Part shown: positions 13,740-24,760 of the stretch, piece after piece | Layout of the letters: each line of letters opens with the position of its first letter | How positions within the stretch are numbered: position 1 is the stretch's first letter | Assembly: GCA_024811115.1 (NCBI GenBank) | Contig: JAKOGH010000812.1 | Location: 434,001-498,000 of the forward strand | Direction: 5' to 3' | Origin: Terana coerulea | Taxonomy: Eukaryota; Basidiomycota; Agaricomycetes; Polyporales; Phanerochaetaceae | Length of the DNA: 64,000 nucleotides | Made by a program: the position numbers and the translations under genes | The notes under the pieces: generated by a model | The model's input: the letters and a program-made list of their open reading frames with translations, nothing else | Database searches by the model: none | Told to the model about the DNA's origin: nothing

Positions 13740-14525
13740 CTATTTCTTTGAGGTGCCGAAACCACTGAAGCCCATCATGGACATCATGTCGTTATCCTCT
13801 TGAGCCATACCCACGTCTTTCACGAGCTCGACGCGAGCCTGTTCTTTCTTAGCCTTCTTCTCGGCCTTCTTCTCTGCTCGCAGCGCCGCTTCTCGTTCTC
13901 GGATTTCCGCAAGTCGTTGGTCAAAGTCATACGACTTCGCGTTGGATGCCTCTTTTGTCTTCTCGCGGAGGTAGGCTATTCGAGCTCGGACCTGTTCTAC
14001 AGTCGAACGCTCGATGCGTGTAGTTTGTCCAAGTGCGCGGAGGTCTGCGATATACACAAATGAGCAAGACATTGAGTGCAAGCTTGGTAGTTTACGTACG
14101 AGCTCGCCCATTTATATGGTCCAGGTAGCCTGTGCTATCCTTATACGTGCGGTTGCAAGCTTCACAATAGAAGCCCGGTACACCAGGACCTCGACCCCCG
14201 GCGCTCTGGACAACCATAGTCTTCCCGAGGTTCTTGTCCAGTTCTAGTGAGGCCTCCCGACGCTTCATAAGTTCAGTGGGTTTCGGGAGGTCATCCTTGC
14301 GCCCCCGTCGAGGTTTCTTTCCTGACAAACATTACACTTTACTTCAGCTGCAAAGCATGGATTGCCAGACGCACCTTGCTTCATACGCTCATCGTTCTCC
14401 TTCATTCGCTCGCGCTCCTCCTCGTCCTTCTTCTTGGCTTTCTCAGCATACTCTTCCTTATCCCACTTTTTCCGAAAGTCTGTGTCTTGGGCTCTTGCGC
14501 CATACGCACCACCAGTTGAAGCCAT
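13740..14525 (-). CDS. SNU23: Spliceosomal C2H2 zinc-finger protein Snu23 / ZMAT2
   Basis: Predicted exons in transcript order: 14525-14375, 14321-14100 and 14044-13740, giving 225 aa. Snu23/ZMAT2 is a component of the U4/U6.U5 tri-snRNP that acts around the 5' splice site before activation. The U1-type zinc finger FYCEACNRTYKDSTGYLDH has the C-x2-C pair, and the H-x5-H pair is completed across the exon 2/3 junction (INGRA-HLRALG). A basic region (GKKPRRGRKDD) lies before the finger. After it come QTTRIERSTVEQVRARI and a charged Glu/Lys/Ala coiled-coil-like tail, then a Gly/Met-rich end (MMSMMGFSGFG). This order is the family signature. It diverges from the DUF6535 gene with 371 bp between starts. 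Confidence 0.92.
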
Positions 14526-14896
14526 GCCTAAATTCGTGTAGAGAGGTAATGGTCAAGATTGGGTCAAGAAGCAAGGTGCGTGGTCAGATACAAGCGCCCG
14601 CGGTCACCGCCGCGGGCGTTGATGCGCCCTTTGGTTGCCAACCTGCACCAAGGTTCGCACAGCCCATGACGGGCGCATCTTGGGCGTGTCAAGAACGGTG
14701 GGCAGCCCACAGCGATGGACAACAACTTTGCTGGATACACCCAGGACTGTCCTGAGACGGCTGGTGCTGGTCTTCGCCGTAACCCCCGCCTTCTGTGCTA
14801 CACCGTGCGGTTTGCAAGTGAGTTCCTTGTCAAGTCCGGTTCACACAACACCCACTGAGTTTGGATGGAGCTTAACGCGAAGAATTGGTTCTGAAG
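14526..14896. other. Divergent promoter region, SNU23 / DUF6535
   Basis: This 371-bp gap separates two divergent start codons. Reading frames in it are short and out of phase with the neighbours, so I treat it as regulatory sequence and 5' UTR. Confidence 0.4.
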
Positions 14897-17417
14897 ATGG
14901 CAGACAACCTGAACTCCAATGCTGTGGTGGACCTGCCTACACAGTCCGTAAATGTAAGGCAACGTCTTGCGCTTGTTACTTCCTACATCTGATCTCATAC
15001 TAGAACGCTTCGCTCCTTACCCCCAAGACTGCCTCACCGCCTGAGGCACCGCCACAGACAGTACGAGCCTGGTCTTTCTGCTTTGTATATGATGTTCTGA
15101 TATTATTATTAGCACACTACTGGCACTCCTACCGATTTGAAGCTCGGTCCAGAGCACACAATGGTGTGTTCGCAGACCAGCTCCTGTTCTTGAGTAAGAT
15201 TGAAAGTAGACTCAGGATACCGCCGCTGACCAAGGCTGGTCATTTCTTCTCGGCTCAGCGCGAGATTATGATCGCGAGAAGGTTAACGGTTGGAAGGACG
15301 AAATGAACAACTTGCTGATTTTTGTAAGCTTTACATTTTCTTTGGATGAGCCAGTGTCTTCATTTAATCAACATCAGGCGGGTTTATTCTCTGGAATTGT
15401 CGGTTCCTTCGTCCTTGAATCGTACTCGTGGCTACAGGAAGACCCAGGAGACAAGTCTGCAAGGATCCTTGAGCAAATCTCGTCGCAGCTCGCTTCGTTT
15501 TCTATTAACGGAGGCTTTGTCAATGCAACTACGATTTTTCCTGCCAACACAACAACCTTCAGTCCCGACCAAATGTCTATCACGATCAGCAAGCTGTGGA
15601 CCCTCAGTCTGACGCTCAGTCTTCTGGTCGCATTTTTTGCGATTGCGGTACTCCAATGGCTTCGGGCACTCCCTCTCCCTGGCCATCTTTCTGTCAGCGA
15701 CTCCATACGCCTGCGGCAGGCCCGTGACGAGCAGCTTATACTCTGGCAAGTGCCGAACATCATCCTTATACTCCCCGCTGTCCTTCAGGTGGCATTCGTG
15801 CTGTTTTTGGTCGGCCTCTACTATCTGCTCCGCAGCCTCAATCATTCGATTTCTACCGCTTTTGCCATTGTGGCTGGCATTCCGTTTATTCTGTACGGAC
15901 TGTCCATCTTCTACCCTCTCATATGGCCGTCATGCCCGTTCAAATCCCCGTTCGTCCCGGCGGTGATTTGGTTCATGAGCTGGGCACACTCAGTCATTTA
16001 CCTCGCAACCGTCATGCCGATCCTCACCTTTGTGTGGTGCACGATTAGGGGGTCTCTCGCAGTAGTGCAGCTATTCAGCAAGTCTGCTTACCACTCATGG
16101 TACCAGAGAGTCCTCTCGATCTTCGCAGAAGCTATCTGGGCTATCACACAAACCACTCCCACCGACCTGCAAGAACTGCTCGTCTCTCCGTGGGATTTTT
16201 GGACAGCTCGGGAAATTCGCAAGCGGTCGCGTGAAGACGCGGAGTGGATTGCCGGGATCGAACTTGGCGATGCACTCACTTGGGCACCATTTGCAGTTGC
16301 TCTCCATGAGCTCACCCGACTCACTCCTTGTCTACGGAGAATTCCGCAGGAGAAGCGGACTGAATGCGTGCTCACCTGGGTCAAGCTGTCCCTGGGAGAG
16401 TTTGGCATTAGAGACTTCAGTAACAGTTACAGCCCCTACTGTCCCATCAACCCGAGAGTCCTTCGCAAAGTCAACCCTGCTTTCGCCGCGCAGCATCTGG
16501 CCAACTTGCTGTTGTCAATCCCAGAGGATTTGACGTCAAAAGACTGGCTCAAGGAAGACGAAAACATCCAAAGCCTACTGCTCCTATTGATGCACATTGT
16601 CAAGACAGAAAGCGCTGGTCCAGATCTGCGTCCCACACTCATTCGCATTCTTCTGGAGGTCTGCGAAGCCCAGAAGATCAAGGGGATCAAGAAGAAAGGG
16701 AAACTTGAGGAAACTCGTTACCCAGCTGTCTACTTGTTTGAGTGCTGCGTGCACACTCAGTCCAATTTCAATTCTGACAGTGCGTTCGCCATCCCGCCAT
16801 TTCATCTGAGCGAAGGCTGATAGATTGTCTTAGACATTGCGAGGCTAGTTTCTCTCACCACGGCACGGATATCCGATCTTTTGGCCCTCGAAGAAGCCGT
16901 CAGATTCAAAGCGTTCATAGACGTACAGGAAATGGGGGTGGGCCTAGCTGCTACCACTTTAGCGGCCTTAGCAGAACAGTCGGCATCGTCATGGACTATC
17001 GCAATGGAAACTCTCACGGAAGAAGTCGTTAACTCTTTCACCGCATTCCTTCGTGTTCAAACAAACGACATACAAGCTATGGGCACAGTGTGCCTCCGCA
17101 ATCCAAAGGAACTGCTGATCACCTGTCGTTCCTTCACGTCGATGGCGGACTCCGTTCACAGTCTTGTGGAGACCGGGCGGCTTTCGGTTGATGCGGCTCA
17201 CATGTCCGGTACGAGGATCTCGGAAGCGATGCTTGAAGTCTGCGTCGGTCAACGGGCATTCGAGTCTGCGATGCCTGCTTTGCATCGCCTCCGCGACCTT
17301 ATTTCGAGCAGGACCGCTGGTCGAATCGGCGCTGACAAATCAGTGGTCGATATTCGCCTTGAGGGCAACTATCATTCACCAACTCTCGCAAGTGCCTCTT
17401 CTGACCATGCACAGTAA
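14897..17417 (+). CDS. DUF6535 domain membrane protein, intact copy
   Basis: Predicted exons: 14897-14953, 15004-15060, 15113-15163, 15216-15323, 15378-16779 and 16834-17417, giving 752 aa. The first four introns are phase 0 and the last is phase 1. The variable Pro/Thr-rich N-terminus (about 55 aa) is split over three tiny exons. The DUF6535 core begins with DQGWSFLLGSARDYDREKV and continues with AGLFSGIVGSFVLESY and QEDPGDKSARILEQ, followed by a set of strongly hydrophobic helices (encoded about 15590-16060). The long C-terminal half is helical and repeat-like, without a recognised enzyme motif. Function is unknown; the family is expanded in Agaricomycetes. The broken copy at 550-4059 has the same domain order. 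Splicing at 16780/16833 avoids the stop at 16818 and joins NSD to NIARLVSL. Confidence 0.85.
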
Positions 17418-18250
17418 GTAGCATTTTTACAGTTTGCCTTTGCTGGGAGTGTCGAATTTAATAGACCTGTCATAGACCATCTCCCAATACATCACCGTAG
17501 TCATACCAATGTCAGACACTCGTATCGTTTGTTTGCGCTACTGCCGAGCTCTAGTGCTGAAAATCTTAGGTGCCATTTTTTCAAGCCTGCATCATGTGAA
17601 AGAAGAGATATGCACAGCACGGTATGTACGAGCAGGATAGCAAACCGCAGGCTCAGTAGCTTCGAGATGTCATAAGCGATTCCTTTTCGGCAGTATTCGA
17701 GCTGGCCCGGTTGCTATTTTTATGAAGATGAGTCCCTACGGTGGGATAGCTTCGTCACATTCTCGGCTTTTCAACACGCCCTCCTTGCGTCCTCCGGAGT
17801 CCGAGTACGGTTTGGGAAGTTGAAGTGTATGGCAGACTCGGCGGTGTCAGCGATGTGACTAACGCATGCAGTAAGCGCCGTTGTGCGTGCAACGCCTGAG
17901 TCCCTAAAAGGAAACGTTCAAAACTTTGACTTGTCACTCGCGCACTCGCCGGCGATGACCGTGCTCGTCCACCACGGACGTCGTAGTGAGCCCAGTAAGC
18001 CCGCTTTATAACAGCCCCTGGCCTTTAATTCTGATTACCATGGCGTTGTAGGTCGCATAAGCAGCATGGTCATGGGCTCAGTGACCCTGTCATTGTTAGC
18101 TGTTGAAGGCTTAATGGCCGATATCGACCGAGCATGAATGCGGATCACATATATAGCGGTGCTCTCGCCAAACTTAAGTATCGTCCTCTTCAGTATCCCC
18201 ATCTTCGGCCGGGCGCGACCTATTCCCAAGGTCGTCTTCACGACTTCACC
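17418..18250. other. Intergenic, upstream of MFS transporter
   Basis: This 833-bp stretch holds the DUF6535 3' end and the promoter of the first MFS gene. I see no further gene. Confidence 0.4.
18147..18154 (+). promoter_or_regulatory. TATA-like box of first MFS gene
   Basis: CATATATA lies about 97 bp upstream of the ATG at 18251. The paralogue at 34791 has a TATATATA box at nearly the same distance (about 90 bp). Confidence 0.45.
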
Positions 18251-20295
18251 ATGTCAACCGAAAAGAGCAGCGTGGCCTCGCTCAACGCGGGCAGAACACC
18301 TACCGCTACATCTGACCCGGAAGAAAAGGATGAATTGTATGAAGTGACGATGCAGCCCGCGGACGACCCTTTGAATCTTCCTATCTGGAGACGATGGGCG
18401 GCTGCCATAGTCATCGACATAGGTGCGATATGTGTCACGGGAGCTAGTGCTATGGTACGTTTCATTGCTGGGTTGAGTACTAGTGGATGTCGCTGATTTG
18501 AAAATATGTCAGGCCGCTACCGCAGAATCTGGTGTCGCATCCACCTTCCACGTTTCCCCTGAAGTCTCTACTCTCGCAGTGACGTTATTCGTCATTGGCC
18601 TCGGGACCGGTCCAATCCTTACAGGCCCACTTGCCGAGGTTGTCGGCTCTCGCGCACTTTACCTCGGGTCGTTCATCTTGATGTGGTGCTTTACTTGGCC
18701 CGTGGCATTTGCCAGAAGCATCGGTAAGTCGTGCTCCGCCTGCGCTTCGTCAAAACGGTTGAAAGCTGACCACTGATTTAGCTGTCCATCTGGTCTTTCG
18801 CTTCCTCAGCGGCTTCTGCGGTTCGGCTTTCTTGAGTATCGGAGGTGCTACTGTGTCGAGCTTGTTCAGCCCGAAAGATGTTGGAACGTACGTGCTCACT
18901 CCGACTTAGTGGCTTTCGCTCGTCATCTAATGTGACCCATAGGCCAATGGCAGCGTATACGATATCAACATTCGTTGGTCCTGTGATTACACCTGTATTC
19001 AGCGGGTAAGTCAATCGAATTATACCCGACGACGTTCAAACGACTGACGCAAGCCCCTAGATTCATTTACCAGGTTCGTCATGTGTGGCTTATATCTGCA
19101 AAATATTCAATTCTCACGACCGTAAACAGAGAGCAGGCTGGAGATGGCTCTACTACGTGCTCCTGATATGGCAGTTTGGTCAAATTCTGGCGCTCACTAC
19201 AGTTCCGGAGACCATCAGGTCCGTTATACTCAACAGGAAGGCAAGCCAGCTGCGAAAGGCCACTGGAGATGCGCGATATTTCGTGGCTAGCAACGGGAAG
19301 GAGGGCGGTGTCCTAGGTTCAATATCGCAGGCGGTCAAAGATATCTTCGGTGCGTCTCTGTCACACTCAATGGCGGTACTTGCATGGCGTTGAACTGTAC
19401 ATACCACAGGATTGCTCGCCTACGACCGCATGGCTTTGCTCCTAGACATTTGGTAAGTCGTCAGCTACGCATTATCACGAGTCAATTAATCACCGCCCTA
19501 CAGGCTTTCTCTTATCCTAGGGATTCTATATCTCACCTTCCAAGCCTTCCCTATCATCTTTGCCGGAAAGCATGGCTTTAGTCCTGAGCAAACCGGGTTA
19601 ACTTTCCTCGGCGTCTTTATTGGCCTTGTCATCGCAATGTCTAGCATGCTATATTGGAACAGGTGCGGCTATCGGCAAAATCCCTTGAAGAGCGGGTGTT
19701 GACTATTGCACAGGTTTAGACAGCAGATAGCTGATAGATACAAGTGCAACCCGCCACCAGAAGTCTGGCTCGCGATGGGCAAAAGTCGGCGGTATACTTA
19801 TCCCAATCAGTATGTCCCAGCAATCCGTCATTTTACAGACCATTTACATCTCCCTCCGCAGGTCTCTACACTCTCGCCTTTACCACGTTCCAGCATGTCC
19901 ACTGGATCGCCCCCATAATCGCCACCATTCCTTTCGGCGTCGGCATCTGCTTCGTCTACATCTCCGTCTTCACATACTTCGTCACCGCGTACCGTCCGAT
20001 GGCGGCTGCCGCTCTGTCAGGGTGTGCAATCATGCGCACCTGTTTTGCCGCGTCGTTCCCGCTATTCTCGAACCAAATGTACAACGGGATGGGCACGGTG
20101 GGCGCTACGGCATTCCTGGCAGGGTTGATGACTGTGATGGCTCCTCTACCGTGAGTCTTCGCCTTGTTTTGCTGCTAGTCTTATGACTGATTACCGACTA
20201 GGTTCATATTTGCTAAGATTGGCGGGAAGCTCAGGGAAAAGTCGCCCTATGCAGCGCACTGTTCTGAGCCCGCGACAGAAAAGTCAGATGCCTGA
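18251..20295 (+). pseudogene. DHA1-type MFS transporter, copy 1, frameshifted
   Basis: Predicted exons: 18251-18454, 18513-18723, 18782-18887, 18943-19005, 19061-19073, 19130-19349, 19410-19452, 19504-19662, 19714-19809, 19862-20150 and 20202-20295. It matches the paralogue at 32757-34791 exon by exon. The protein belongs to the 12-span drug/polyamine:H+ antiporter type of the major facilitator superfamily, with PADDPLNLPIWRRW before helix 1 and LAEVVGSRALYLGSF in the first loop. A 13-nt micro-exon encodes FIYQ. Exon 9 is one base longer than in the paralogue: four A (19781-19784) instead of three after MGK. This shifts VGGILIP out of frame and gives an early stop. Using an alternative acceptor would need a 29-bp intron, which is too short. 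It is either a recent pseudogene or an assembly error; the rest is intact. Confidence 0.8.
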
Positions 20296-21099
20296 ACCCA
20301 CTCATGTACTTCGCACCGTCACAGACCTCTTTTCTCATGGTATTATCTGCTAATCATTTAATCACATAGCTAGTCACCTTGTTTGCAATTCATTGGTATC
20401 TCTCCCTTGAGCGTACTGCCCAGTATCCACCGGTTGGAAGCAAGCGCCCACTAAATCACGAGAAAGGATCTTGCCACACGTGGCGGTAAAATGAGTCGAA
20501 GTCCCTCGCAGCTCGCTGAAACGGGAACAAAGTCGGTGGTTGCGGTTCTATTTAGGATCTCGATTTCTGCGGATTCTCTTGGGTACCTGGATCTGCTATC
20601 GCATCCTGATCTGCGGTCCTGCAGGCTATCTCATTGCAGGTTGCTGCCTCGCGCATTCCACATGTCCCGACTGCGACCGAACCTCGCAAAGCTCGTTCAT
20701 CAGTAGCGTGTAGCAGCGTGTCGGGTGCCTGCCTGCCTGGCAGCAGCAGCACGGCGCACTGTCCGACTCCATGTTGCGGGCGTCCTCGCAATCAAAGTCG
20801 CTATTGCGAGTGTTCATCCAGTGACCACCAGCAGCCATGTCGTCGTTGTGTGTGCATTTGGACTTCTTGGATTGCTTCAGGCGTATCAATCTGAGAAAGA
20901 GCAAGAATACTCGTGATATAGGTGCATTGTTCGCAAATACCTATAGGCAATGTCTGACTAGCATATAGAATAGACTCGCCTATGGTCGCACAGATGAAGG
21001 AAGCGCTATGCGTCACCGTGAAGGGCAGCACGTTCTCGAAGTCAAAGAAGGTGTTGTTCTCGAAACTGTTTTGGCTCTGCTAAGGCTAAATTGAAATCA
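20296..21099. other. Intergenic, no gene seen
   Basis: About 800 bp between the MFS copy 1 stop and the first recognisable UGP1-like sequence. Part may be the eroded 5' end of that pseudogene. I see no protein family in it. Confidence 0.4.
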
Positions 21100-22985
21100 T
21101 ATGGCAGGCTTTGAGCGCAGAAATGCAGTCGTTTATGCAACTGTTTGCTGCATATATTCGTTCGATCACATTGCCGTCTCCCTTGTGTGTAGCCAGTTCA
21201 TGTCGAAGCATGTGGAGACTGACCTCGTCTAGGTGCTGGGATGGGATCAAGGCACCCCCACGGGAATGGATTGTCCAGTACGACTGGCTATCGGAAAATA
21301 CCAATCCTAAGAACTTGAACAAATTAGCTGTGCTTAAGCTCACTGGACGTCGAGAGAGCTTCATCGGTGAGTGACAGTGGTGCGAAGCTCGTGACAACTC
21401 TGACCGCTCCATAGGTATGCACGGCGTTGCTACTGAGGTCAAGCCAGGCGTTACAATTCTTGATCTCACGGTTCACGCTGTTGAGGCCCTCAACGATAAG
21501 AACAACGTTGACATCCCCTAGCGCTCATGAATCCGTTTCATGACTACCACGAATTCGTCAGAATAACTACCGCAAGATACATGGATCAAGTCCGCTTCAT
21601 GGCGTTTAAGCAGTCTCGATACCCGCGCTTCCATAAGCACAGCTGTCTTCCGTATTCAACCGGTGTAGGCGACACTGAGAGCGATGATTGGTACTCTCCT
21701 GGACATGGTGACTTGTACACAGCCCTCGACCACTCAGGAGTTCTGGACGCACTGTTGTCCCAGGGGAAGCACTACCTGTTTGTCTCAAACGCAGATAGTC
21801 TCGGTGCCACGTAGGTTGAGATGTTCTGTTCTGGGCAACTGATAATCAGTTGAATAGAGTGGATGAGAAGATACTCCAGCACATGGTGGATACCAAAGCC
21901 GACTTTCTAATGGAAGTCACGGATAGAACAAGAGCAGATGTAAAGGTACGCAGGCAATTGGTATATTCCACGACGAATATTTTCTGACAGTACTTTAGGG
22001 AGGGGCTTTCATTCAATACAATGGCCAGTTACGTGTACTTGAGGCAACTCAGATCGCCGACCAGCACTACGAATATTTCCAGGCAGACCAAAGATTCAAC
22101 CTCCTCAACACGAATAACCTCTGGATCAATCTGAAAGGTTGGTCACTGATAGTTTGAGCGACGAGCACAGCAACTTCATTGATGTCGGCACTCAGCTTTG
22201 AAGCACCCGGAGAATCTAGGCACCAATCTAGACTTAATTGTGCAAGAGAGCATTGCGAGAGACGGTTCTCCGGCTATACAGGCAAGCCACCTACGTCCTG
22301 TCGACTAGCATCCATTATCCTGATACGTAAGTGATGCAGCTCGAGACCACTGCGGCGTGCGCCATCAGGCACGCCAGCAAGCCCCAGGTCGTTCACGTTC
22401 CACGAAGTCGATATTTGCCAGTCAACACATGTTCAGAGCTGTTACTCCTTAAAAGCAATGTCTATACCCTACAAAATGGTCAGTTGATCCTCAGTCCCGA
22501 CAGGGAGCTCAGGGCTATTCCGAAAATCAAGCTCGGTACCCAGTTTGAGAAGGCGAGTCTCTCTCCATCGCTCACACGGAAACCTGGGGTTCGATCCTCT
22601 TACTTTCACTTGATAGGCCATAGACCTTGAGAGACGGTTCAAGACGATACCGAAGATGACGGAACTGGAACAATTGACGATCACTGGAGACGTATGGTTC
22701 GGTGGTGATATTACTCTGAAAGGGACTGTCATTGGTGCGCTCGCTTTCGCCTTCCTCAGCAAAGGATGCTACTGACAAGCCGGTTAGTCACAGCGGAGGA
22801 AGGTCAGAGAATGGTCATTCCCGATGGATGTATCTTGGAAGATAGTAAGCTTGACGTACTCGCGGAAGCTCTTCAGCTCATAAAGTTTTTTGTTGTTGTT
22901 GTTGTTGTTTTTTGCAGAATTAATTTCTGGAAATCTCCGTCTCGTTGTGAGCATAATAACTCCTAAGCTACAACATTGTAGCTGA
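21100..22985 (+). pseudogene. UGP1: UTP-glucose-1-phosphate uridylyltransferase-like, decayed
   Basis: UGPase makes UDP-glucose from UTP and glucose-1-phosphate. Family blocks appear in order: an N-terminal helix (SAEMQSFMQLFAAYI), NLNKLAVLKL, TILDLTV near 21460, SRYPRFHKH near 21615, [75 protein letters not shown] and finally SGNLRL. Two defects stand out. The glycine-rich nucleotide-binding motif after LAVLKL (normally NGGLGT) reads TGRRES. The frame breaks at a C4 run (21515-21518), where a fifth C would restore DIPLALMNPF. The end lacks the usual LDH terminus. Two introns appear to be GC-AG (22282-22339 and 22553-22616). A (GTT)n run lies in the last intron near 22892. It is probably a dead or repurposed paralogue of UGP1. 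Confidence 0.8.
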
Positions 22986-23374
22986 TGATTTGCAGGACAT
23001 TTAACTCATCTGAATCAACCTGCGTTCGGGAGACAGTACTAGTACTATTCTGTTGTTATCTTCTAATTTGCCACAATCAAGCAGCAAATCTTCCGCTTGA
23101 GCTTGAACGTCGGTGATGACCTGTCGTATGTACGATGGTTGCGTTTGTGCGTGGCTGCCAGTGGTGGGGGGAAGAGCGAGCGAGGGCTAGATCTGAGATC
23201 GCCGGCCACGTGGCGCCATCCGCCCTTGCCAGTGATCCTCGGGCCTGTGTTCGAATCATATGTCCAGACACCATGCCCCGGCACTCTCACCTCTATATTT
23301 ACCGGCGTGTACAGCCTGAGCTCGGTCGTTCGAGCCACTTCTTGCACTCTCAGCATCCTCAGTAGTCTGCAATT
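22986..23374. other. Intergenic, promoter of SDR gene
   Basis: This 389-bp spacer holds a TATATTTA box at 23294-23301, about 75 bp upstream of the SDR start codon. No gene is seen. Confidence 0.4.
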
Positions 23375-24760
23375 ATGGCCGGCGGCGGGTACAAGTACGT
23401 AGACGTTCGGACGAAAGACCAAGGAAACAGCCAGGAGTTCCTCCAGCGCACCGTTGCTCGTCTGCAGAAGATACAGAATCATCTGGAGAATGTCCCGAGG
23501 GCAGGACGGTTGAAGGACAAGGTGTGCATCATCACAGGAGTCGGATCGCTGAAGGGCATTGGGTGCGTGGTAGTTGGTTTTACCTCGGTCTCTTGCGTAC
23601 TGAAAGCGAAATGTGTGGCGTAGGAGGGCAGCTGCCTTGACGTTTGCCCACGAGGGTGAGTAGCAACACGTTGAGTCTTGGGAGACATTATGGTGACCTT
23701 GAAACCATAGGTGCTAAGCATCTCTACCTGCTCGACTTTGACGAGACCAACCTTCCCGACCTGAAGTCCGCCATCGAGAGCAAATACCCCGACGTGAAGG
23801 TCACAATTCAGCAAGGGGATGCTGCGGACGAAGAAACGATAGAGAAGCTCTGCAAGCAAGCTCTGCAGGAAGAAGGGCGACTTGACGTATTCTTTGCCAA
23901 CGTGCGTCGGCGGGCCATCGCCCAATCCGAGTCCAACTCATAGCTCGAATTAGGCTGGCGTTGCTACCATTGCTGCTCTGCACGACACAAGCGCAGATGC
24001 GTACATGCGCACGTTGAAGATTAACGCGCTGTCGTGAGCACTGAGTCCAACTCTGCTCGAACTCGCCTGATGTAGCTTATGCGACAGGTGCTTCCTCGCG
24101 CTCAAGCACGCATCGTTTGCAATGCAGAAGACTAATCCTTCGCGAGGCAAGGAGCACAGTGGTGGCAGCATCGTTCTAACTGCGTCCAGTAAGCGCCCTT
24201 TCCTTCAAATGCGGATTTGGGCCTCAACTCGTCTCTAGTCGCAGGCATCCGCTCAGGCGCAGGTTCAGTTGACTGTGAGGCAAACCTTACCAACAACGCG
24301 AGACTCATGCTAACAGTTTTTTAGACAGCGCAAGCAAAGCCGCGTGGGTTTGGGCATCATGATCGCTCTAAATATATACTAACAACCACGATCCAGTGTT
24401 AACAATATGGCGCAAACGGGCAGCTACCAGCTTCGTAACACAGACATCCGCGTCAACTCGATATGCCCTGGGTTGATCGAAACTGGAATGACCTCACAAA
24501 CGTTTGAATATGCTGCGTCCCGTGGGACGACAAACAAGATCGGACAGCTGAACCCTATGGGCCGATACGGCATTGCACAAGGTACCTGCGGAATATTCGT
24601 CGCCCTTTTATAACTGTCCTCACCATGCCATGTCTTAGAAATTGCGAACATGACGCTGTTTCTGGCCTCGGACGAATCGAGCTATGTGAACGGTCAGAAC
24701 TTCGCAGTAGACGGCGGACTGTCGAGCTCCCACCCCGTGGCTCCCGGAAAGTGGGCGTGA
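23375..24760 (+). CDS. Short-chain dehydrogenase/reductase, classical type
   Basis: Predicted exons: 23375-23562, 23624-23655, 23711-23901, 23954-24033, 24088-24188, 24239-24274, 24325-24343, 24397-24581 and 24639-24760, giving 317 aa. It is an NAD(P)-dependent oxidoreductase with a Rossmann fold. The cofactor loop is [15 protein letters not shown], followed by an acidic end of strand 2 (LLDFDE), which favours NAD(H). The catalytic Ser lies in IVLTAS and the Tyr/Lys pair in [15 protein letters not shown] and the terminal [10 protein letters not shown] are standard C-terminal landmarks. YSASK is encoded by a 19-nt micro-exon, and the following intron has a perfect TACTAAC branch site near 24377. 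The substrate cannot be told from sequence. An N-terminal extension of about 45 aa precedes the fold. Confidence 0.88.

Noticed and set aside
19810..19838. A 29-bp intron that would rescue MFS copy 1
   Set aside because: Too short for a fungal intron and not shared by the paralogue, which splices at the normal sites.
22575..22600. tRNA B-box-like GGTTCGATCC
   Set aside because: No matching A-box or acceptor stem around it; it falls inside an intron of the UGP1-like gene.
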